The translations under genes and the position numbers were made by a program. A stretch of DNA of 64,000 nucleotides from Epiperipatus broadwayi (taxonomy: Eukaryota > Onychophora > Udeonychophora > Euonychophora > Peripatidae): the NCBI GenBank assembly GCA_028023455.1, contig JAQFVV010000186.1, positions 1,447,700 through 1,511,699 on the forward strand. The letters are read 5' to 3'. Below the pieces are notes generated by a model. The model searched no databases and was not told the origin of the DNA. It saw nothing but the letters and a program-made list of their open reading frames with translations. Positions 58,183-64,000 of this stretch are shown piece by piece; position 1 is the stretch's first letter, and each line of letters opens with the position of its first letter.

Positions 58183-58297
58183 ATATCATTAAAACCAGTC
58201 AATACTTAAACAATTCCAATAACAATCAACAGTTTGAAATTATTGATTGTTAGTGATATTGGGATTGTCTAAGTATTCACTGGTTTTAATGATTACT
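58183..58297. repeat. Short palindromic repeat
   Basis: CATTAAAACCAGTCAATACT and CAATTCCAATAACAATCAA are mirrored by TTGATTGTTAGTGATATTGG-type and AGTATTCACTGGTTTTAATG. Related to 3,598-3,660. Confidence 0.8.
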
Positions 58298-58667
58298 TAC
58301 AATTTCTTTAGCCTTGAGCATTATTATGCACACATATACGTGTATATTTGCAATGTAAATATGTAACAGAACTTTATTTTTATGCTAAAATATTTCTTAC
58401 CAATGTATTTTCAAATTATACTGACACACCAATATTAATCTATCTGGTATTGTGTCACCCATAATTGATTACAGTTGCAAGTCAAATCCTTCCAGATAGA
58501 ATGTTTTTGTTGATCACATCTTGTAATTCATTATAATTCCAGATCATGATGGGCAATCAGATTTGGTGGTGAGGATTGCAATGGTGACTAAGTTTATAGA
58601 TCAGGATTAGCTTATTATAGCACAAAACTGAGACAGGTATTTACTAACACATAAAAAAACCACATAT

Positions 58668-58790
58668 GGCTTTATTGCTCAGGATTTCATAAGAAGTTTG
58701 AGCATCCAAACTATGAGTGACTGTAACAATTCTGGGACCTTCCAGTTTTAAGTCAGATGCTCTACAATCTGCACCAAACTGCGCACAGCA
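58668..58790 (-). repeat. tRNA-headed SINE-like repeat, copy 4
   Basis: GGCTTTATTGCTCAGGATTT, CATAAGAAGTTTGAGCATCC, TGGGACCTTCCAGTTTTAAG, TCAGATGCTCTACAATCTGC, AAACTGCGCACAGC. The tRNA-like half is on the minus strand (GCGCAGTTTGG as A box). Confidence 0.55.
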
Positions 58791-60170
58791 CTAACATATA
58801 CATAGGGCTTTTAACCAAGCTATTGCAGCTTAAGCATTTACTTTGTTCAAGAATCACATTTCAAATAGAAATTTACAACCAAATAATGATTTTACTTAGC
58901 AGTCCATTCTAATATGATAGACTTATAGTCATTTTTGTTCATAATAATTTTTTGGATATATAATCAAAATTATTGCTTTCCTAGGCTGGACTTGTATTTC
59001 ATGATCCAAGTAAATTGATAAGGGCTTCATGACTTTCCCTTACTATTTGCCAGTAATAGTACAGAGGTACTAAACAAAACTTTATAAAGAAAGACTAATA
59101 AGTGAATTAAGCTAGTCTTTCACTTTTTTTAGATCTTGCTCTATTGCTTATGTCATAACCAGTTCATCTTTACCCACAAACCATCAGTATGTTTGCCAAA
59201 CTGCTAATATTTTTTTTTCTGAATGCTTATTTAATATAATGAAATCAAGAAAAGTAATGAATAATGATTATATAAAAATTAAATAACAGAGTATTATAAA
59301 TATTTTATTATTGAGAATAATTATTAAAGAAATTAACTTTGTTATTAGAAACAAAAACACGTTATGCATGAGATATTTGAAATAAAAGACAAGTAACTAA
59401 TTTGCTTTTATAATAAATGATAACTATTTTTAGAAAACATTAATTAATGTTTTAATTAGACTCATTCTAATTAAATGTTAATAGAATTTAGATTTACAAC
59501 CACTCTAGTATAACTAAAGATAAAGATGATAGATAAATACTAGAGAAAACCAGAAATGTTTTTTTTTCAGAGATGGACCTTATTTCAAAATCACTGGGCC
59601 TTCAGAGATGAAGCATATGCATGCCAGGAATAGCAATAAAAAAATATTGCAGGATATCGTTTTCCAGGGATTAGCCTATATCAGTTAATGAGTCATATGG
59701 GATGTCAGCAGGTCACTCTGACCTTATTATGATTTAGTAAGTCTAAAGAGTCAAATAGATTGTAAAGATAATATTATTAGAGATTAAATTACTTATATAA
59801 TATTACAATATATTAATATCCTTATGAAAGTGTATAGCAAAATACATTGTGTGTAAAGATATTGAACCCTATATAGGTCTGTTAAATCTCATATATGTAT
59901 ATTATGTCTATATATTTATATTCAATTTTTTATATGTATATTTAATTTTTTATATGTATATTCAATTTGCAATATTTACATTAAATCCTGTATGTGTATA
60001 TAATCAATTGTTTGAATTAAATAAATATTAAATTACTTCTCTCATTATTAGTTACTGCATTATATACTTCCTATTCTACTTATGTAAGATTTATATTTGT
60101 TAGTTTTAAGAATCAAAGACATCAAATTGACACTGTCACAGCTGCACATAAATTGTGTAATTAAGAAGTT
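58791..60170. other. Unassigned AT-rich DNA
   Basis: 59,905-60,000 has a short tandem of TATATGTATATTCAATTTTT-like units (2-3 copies). No gene supported. Confidence 0.4.
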
Positions 60171-60174
60171 ATTA

Positions 60175-60350
60175 TGACATCAATAGTTCTAGACAAGCTT
60201 TTCTGATAAATGCCAGAAGAAAAAACATTTAAAATCTATTTAGAATTATTCCTATTCCCAAACCAGTTTTGAGTTAATGGCTATCCTCAGTGAGGTACTA
60301 GGATATTCAGATACTAGATCTAAAATATCAAAATCAAGCCTATCATTTAT
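60175..60350. repeat. Family A copy, left part
   Basis: AATAGTTCTAGACAAGCTTT, TGATAAATGCCAGAAGAAAA, then on the minus strand CCUCA, CUGAGGA, UAGCCAUUAACUC, AAAA, CUGGUU, UGGG (60,255-60,296). The hammerhead-like core has G12 changed to A. AGATACTAGATCTAAAATAT follows. Confidence 0.7.
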
Positions 60351-60521
60351 CTAATACTTAATTATTAAGTGGAAAATCTGAAATTTTCAAACATCTATAT
60401 GTCTTCAAATCCAGCTATCTAACTTAAATATAGGATTGAACTAAATTCAAATACACCATATATTAATAGCTTTAGCAATATAACATCATCAAAGCCTTAA
60501 AAGCAAAAGAATAATGGTAAG

Positions 60522-60855
60522 AAAATCAAGTCATATATCACATGATTTGACTTATTAAACTTGTACTATAAAGAATATAATGATCATGCTAATAGCTCTA
60601 AACAACAATTTCTGATAAATTCTGGAAGAAAATGCATTTAAAATATCTATCTAGAATTATCCCCATCACCAAATTGATTTTGAGCCAACAATTTGCAACT
60701 GTATTGGGGGTAGGTATAATTCTATATAGAGATTTTAAATACTTTTCTTTCGGAATTTATTGGAAAAGCTTGTTTAGAGCTATTATCATGCTCATTATAA
60801 TACATTTGTGTTACAAGCTTAATAAGTTAAGTCATGTGATGTATGTCTTGATTTT
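60522..60855. repeat. Family A full palindromic element
   Basis: Terminal inverted repeats of ~90-130 bp: AAATCAAGTCATATATCACATG, TTATTAAACTTGTA, TAATGATCATGCTAATAGCTC, TAAACAA and AAATGCATTTAAAAT on the left, mirrored on the right to CATGTGATGTATGTCTTGATTTT. The centre has ATCACCAAATTGATTTTGAG, a residue of the ribozyme-like module. A complete copy that defines the family borders. Confidence 0.9.
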
Positions 60856-62610
60856 ATATATACATGTGTGTGTGATTTTGTAATTAAATATTAATAAATA
60901 CATATCTTTATTAAAAAAGCGAAGCCTAAGTTATACATAAAATAGTGCAGCTTGACTTCCTTTCCTTTGTCTTAAAATTTATTTAAACTTATTTTAAAAA
61001 TATGCTTTTGGTTCCCACACAATTTAAACCAGGTATGTGTCATGGGATATTTCCCAAGAAACAGGCAATCTTTTAAAAACAGATTCAAGTTCTGTAAACA
61101 TTGTTATATATGTAATCTTGTCCCATCTTGAATTGAAAATTTATATGCCAATTCTAAGCTAAATAAAATAAATTTGTATATTTCTATTTTAATAAATTAA
61201 GGATAAAATAATTTAATTGTGTCGCAATGCTTATAAAATCTATTGTGTTGAAGTTTCATATGCATATATATGTAGGTGCACTCATACACATACAATAATG
61301 TTTACACAATTTACTTTTAATTTAATACACATAATTTATAACTTAGTATACACATTATATAACAATATGCATATGGACATTAATATTTATTTGTATGCAA
61401 GCACATGCAAATATACATATACGTACATTAATATACTTTATTATACATTAATACATGTTAATATATAACAATATACACAGATTTGGAGAGGTTTGAATTA
61501 AAAAAAATACTACTACTATGAGACATAGTATGTGAAATGGGATGTCAGGCAAATAATACCATTTCAATACATATAATAAGTTATTATGAAAGATTTAATC
61601 ATATTATCTATAAATGAATGATAATTGGTGGAAAACAACATATAATAGATTGGTTTAATAAAATAGGAAGGGTAAGCCAATAACAATGTCTATATAATAT
61701 TAGACCTTTTTGTCTGTCTTATTGTAAATGATAATATGTGTAAATGAAAGAGAAGTTTATCTTTATATGAATGTAAATTTCCATTTACTATTTATTTGTT
61801 TATTAAAATTTTCACTTGATTTTTAAGTAGTAATTTTATAGAAAAGGAATTGTAATCTGTAGGTAATTATATTTTTGAAACATAAAGATCATATATTGTA
61901 TTTTGTCTATAATTATATAATTATTTAATATTTTCTTGAATAATACGACTACAATTTTACTAACATTTTATAATCCAATAAGGAAATTAATTTTATGTCG
62001 CATTTTATTTCCTGAATCAGTCAAAAACGTATATAATATAACTATATCATACTTATCTACATAGATCTAAAGAGTTATTAAATGCAGAGGTTTTTTTAGC
62101 TCAGATATGTATAAACATTTATTAATTTATCATCAATATTTTCAATTACTTTTGGCACTCAAAAACGAAAAACATTTAGTTCAAAAAATGCTTTAGTCTT
62201 AATTTTTTTTCTTTACAAATTGATAAGAAAAGTTATAGGAAATGTTTGATTTACCATATGGGGTAGAATTAAATTAAATGTATGATTACAGCTGCATATA
62301 TGTATGTCAAAATGTATTAGTGGTGGGATATTGTATTATTAGGGTTCTAGGGAAAGTTAGTTGATTGATTTAATAATTATTATACACCCCTCTTTTCTTC
62401 CATAGCGTAAGCTTGTGGTTAAAACACCTGTAGAGGTCCCTACTATCGCATTTTATATGCATATTATCAGGTTATAGCCTCAGTAAATATTACTACATAA
62501 TCAATGTGCGTTTAATAAATTTATAATTACAATATTTAATTTTATAAATAATACATTTACCTCTTTTTCTGTATTGATTGTAACAAATAAATAAATGTTT
62601 AAACATTTAA
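60856..62610. other. Unassigned AT-rich DNA
   Basis: An 83-codon frame at 61,217-61,468 is Tyr/His/Thr-rich from TA/CA repeats. I see no gene. Confidence 0.4.
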
Positions 62611-62617
62611 ATAGAAA

Positions 62618-62695
62618 AGTCTTCCTTTGGTTTAAGTCTCTTTATTCTAGCCAAGCACTTTTGATAGCTAGAATAAAGAGATTTAAACCAATGAA
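62618..62695. repeat. Short hairpin
   Basis: CCTTTGGTTTAAGTCTCTTTATTCTAGC and GCTAGAATAAAGAGATTTAAACCAATG (given by ends) form ~28-bp arms around CAAGCACTTTTGATA. Confidence 0.85.
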
Positions 62696-62769
62696 AATCT
62701 TTTTTGTTTAAAAATTTAAAAAATTATTTATTTATACAATATTTAATATCAAATATAAAATATATTAAA

Positions 62770-64000
62770 AAAAAGCATTTGTCAGCCTATGGAAGCATTT
62801 CACAATATGCAAATAAATATCAAAAGCATAAAAGGAAGAATCAAAAGTGGACAATATAAGAAAAAAGGTGCAGAAATTAAGCCATGAAATATGAAAATTA
62901 TTATAAACAAAATAAAAAAGAAGAGTAGAAGTGGATAGGAAAAATTCAAAATCACTTATTTGTTTACATGCAATAATTAGAGAAACTCAAGAGTAAATGA
63001 AAATATCTCAGGAACAAAGAAGTATTTATAAAAGTTTCAAATAGAGATTAAAGAGCAAGTAAAAAGATGTGGAATATTCAGAGATAGCTAAGAAGGAGGT
63101 TAAATATTTAATAAAAATAAATAGAAAGTATAATAAGAATTACAAAAATCATGTAAAAATATGGTGGAGATATCATTCAAGATTTAGAATTAAAAGAATT
63201 CATTTAAGAATGTAAAAAAAAGTTATAAAATCAAAAGCTTTATCTAAAATATGTTGTCTTCTGGAATAAAAGTATATAGTTTACTTTTTGTTGAAAATAT
63301 GCAATAATGACTTTTAAAATGGTTACAATAGATTTATCTTTTTTGTAAGTTTAAAAGATTGTAAAAAGTGTAGAAAATTCTATTTTTAAAGCTATTTGAA
63401 TACTTATTGAATCATTGAGATATAGATATAGAATATTGTCATATTCTGAAGAATATATATCAGAATGCAACAGCTATGATTGAATTGTATGATGATGAGA
63501 GGAAGATTAGTATTAAGAAGAATGTAAGTTATATGGCAATTTTTTGAAAGTATAATATGGATTCAAATGAGAAGCTTAAGGAAGGAAAAGTAAATAGAGA
63601 TTAATTGAGTCATTTACATTTTGTACATGATGTGATTGCTTTTGCAAATAATTCTTCAGGATTTGGGAAATATTGCAAGATATATTTTATGAAAGTAGAA
63701 TAGTAGGTCTGAAGATAAATGCCAAAAAATTGAAAATAATGTTCAATGGATTTTCACAAAAGAAGAAAATAAAAATGTTAACAACTACAAATACCTTAGT
63801 AATAATTATATGTTGAATTATTTCCATTTGGAAAAGTTTAAATAAAGTTTTAATTTTTTTTAAACATATTCAATCTTTAATATTAAATGATGACAATATT
63901 CCAAAATATAATTACTACTAAAATGTTATGATCACAAATCTTTAGACAAATACAAATTCATTGGCCATATTATTAATACACATGGGAACATATTAGATGA
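62770..64000 (+). mobile_element. RTE-like LINE relic, running off the window
   Basis: YCHILKNIYQNATAMIELYD DERKISIKK (63,439-63,520; compare YIxILxxIYxNATAxVRL), LSHLHFVHDVIAFANNSSGF (63,605-63,660; the catalytic FADD is FVHD here), MPKN..KCSMDFHK (63,720-63,765; KxMFNGFSQ in another frame), NNYKYL (63,783), then a family F insert, then KYKFIGHIINTHGNILD (63,950-64,000; compare YKYLGQIINTDGNIMEE). The upstream part (62,770-63,400) is Lys-rich and likely the connector between endonuclease and RT. Dead copy. Confidence 0.75.
63805..63932. repeat. Family F short insert in LINE relic
   Basis: TTGAATTATTTCCATTTGG...TTTAAATAAAGTTTTAATTT and AATATTCCAAAATATAATTA are the F ends, much reduced. ACAAATAC on both sides (63,788 and 63,949) may be the target duplication. 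The LINE frame resumes after it, so insertion post-dates the LINE. Confidence 0.6.

Noticed and set aside
61217-61468. 83-codon Tyr/His-rich frame
   Set aside because: Arises from TA/CA simple sequence; no gene signal.

Overview
This is AT-rich, repeat-dominated DNA from a multicellular animal. It is about three-quarters A+T by eye, with long (TA)n, (GA)n and homopolymer tracts. I could not find any intact host gene, rRNA or canonical tRNA. The longest reading frames (112 and 144 aa) belong to a decayed retroelement, and most short open frames are chance frames in AT-rich sequence. A block of degenerate TTAGGG-type repeats (about 56,658-56,712) and the mix of Penelope-like elements (PLEs), RTE-like and Jockey-like LINEs, hAT elements and tRNA-headed SINE-like repeats fit an invertebrate metazoan, for example a lophotrochozoan or cnidarian. 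The species cannot be fixed from the sequence alone.

Layout. 1-5,900: small palindromic elements, a (GA)n tract, an antisense LINE relic and a region with a complete hammerhead ribozyme motif (3,913-3,959, minus). 7,900-12,260: a Jockey-like LINE relic split by a palindromic PLE end, then an RTE-like LINE relic. 13,600-19,830: SINE-like piece, LINE tail, a PLE reverse-transcriptase relic joined to a family-B repeat, a giant inverted pair of PLE endonuclease ends (16,189-17,625) and a PLE with inverted termini holding tRNA-like sequences (18,536-19,829). 21,233-23,169: an LTR retrotransposon-like unit with ~768-bp LTRs and only ~400 bp inside. 23,455-27,308: LINE 3' end and three palindromic elements. 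31,390-34,925: LINE tail and the best-preserved PLE (RT plus GIY-YIG) with inverted ends. 36,130-39,420: two antisense RTE 3' ends around a ~105-bp tandem repeat. 40,240-46,520: family B, C and E palindromes and a hAT-like element. 46,650-49,500: RTE-like LINE relic with endonuclease and RT. 49,550-56,010: family A, B and F copies, a 235-bp tandem duplication, and a hAT element nested in a palindrome. 56,210-57,160: a TIR element containing telomere-like repeats. 58,000-64,000: SINE-like piece, family A copies and a third RTE relic split by a family-F insertion.

The most interesting theme is that several apparently different repeat families (called A, B, C, D, F and G here) carry the same module: CUGANGA, a short stem II, GAAA, a very short palindromic stem III, UH, then a segment that pairs with the sequence upstream of CUGANGA. 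This is the layout of the minimal hammerhead ribozymes known from Penelope-like retroelements and retrozymes. Most copies sit in head-to-head inverted units, so the window looks like a graveyard of PLE-related, ribozyme-bearing elements amplified as inverted dimers. Coordinates of element borders are by-eye estimates unless stated.
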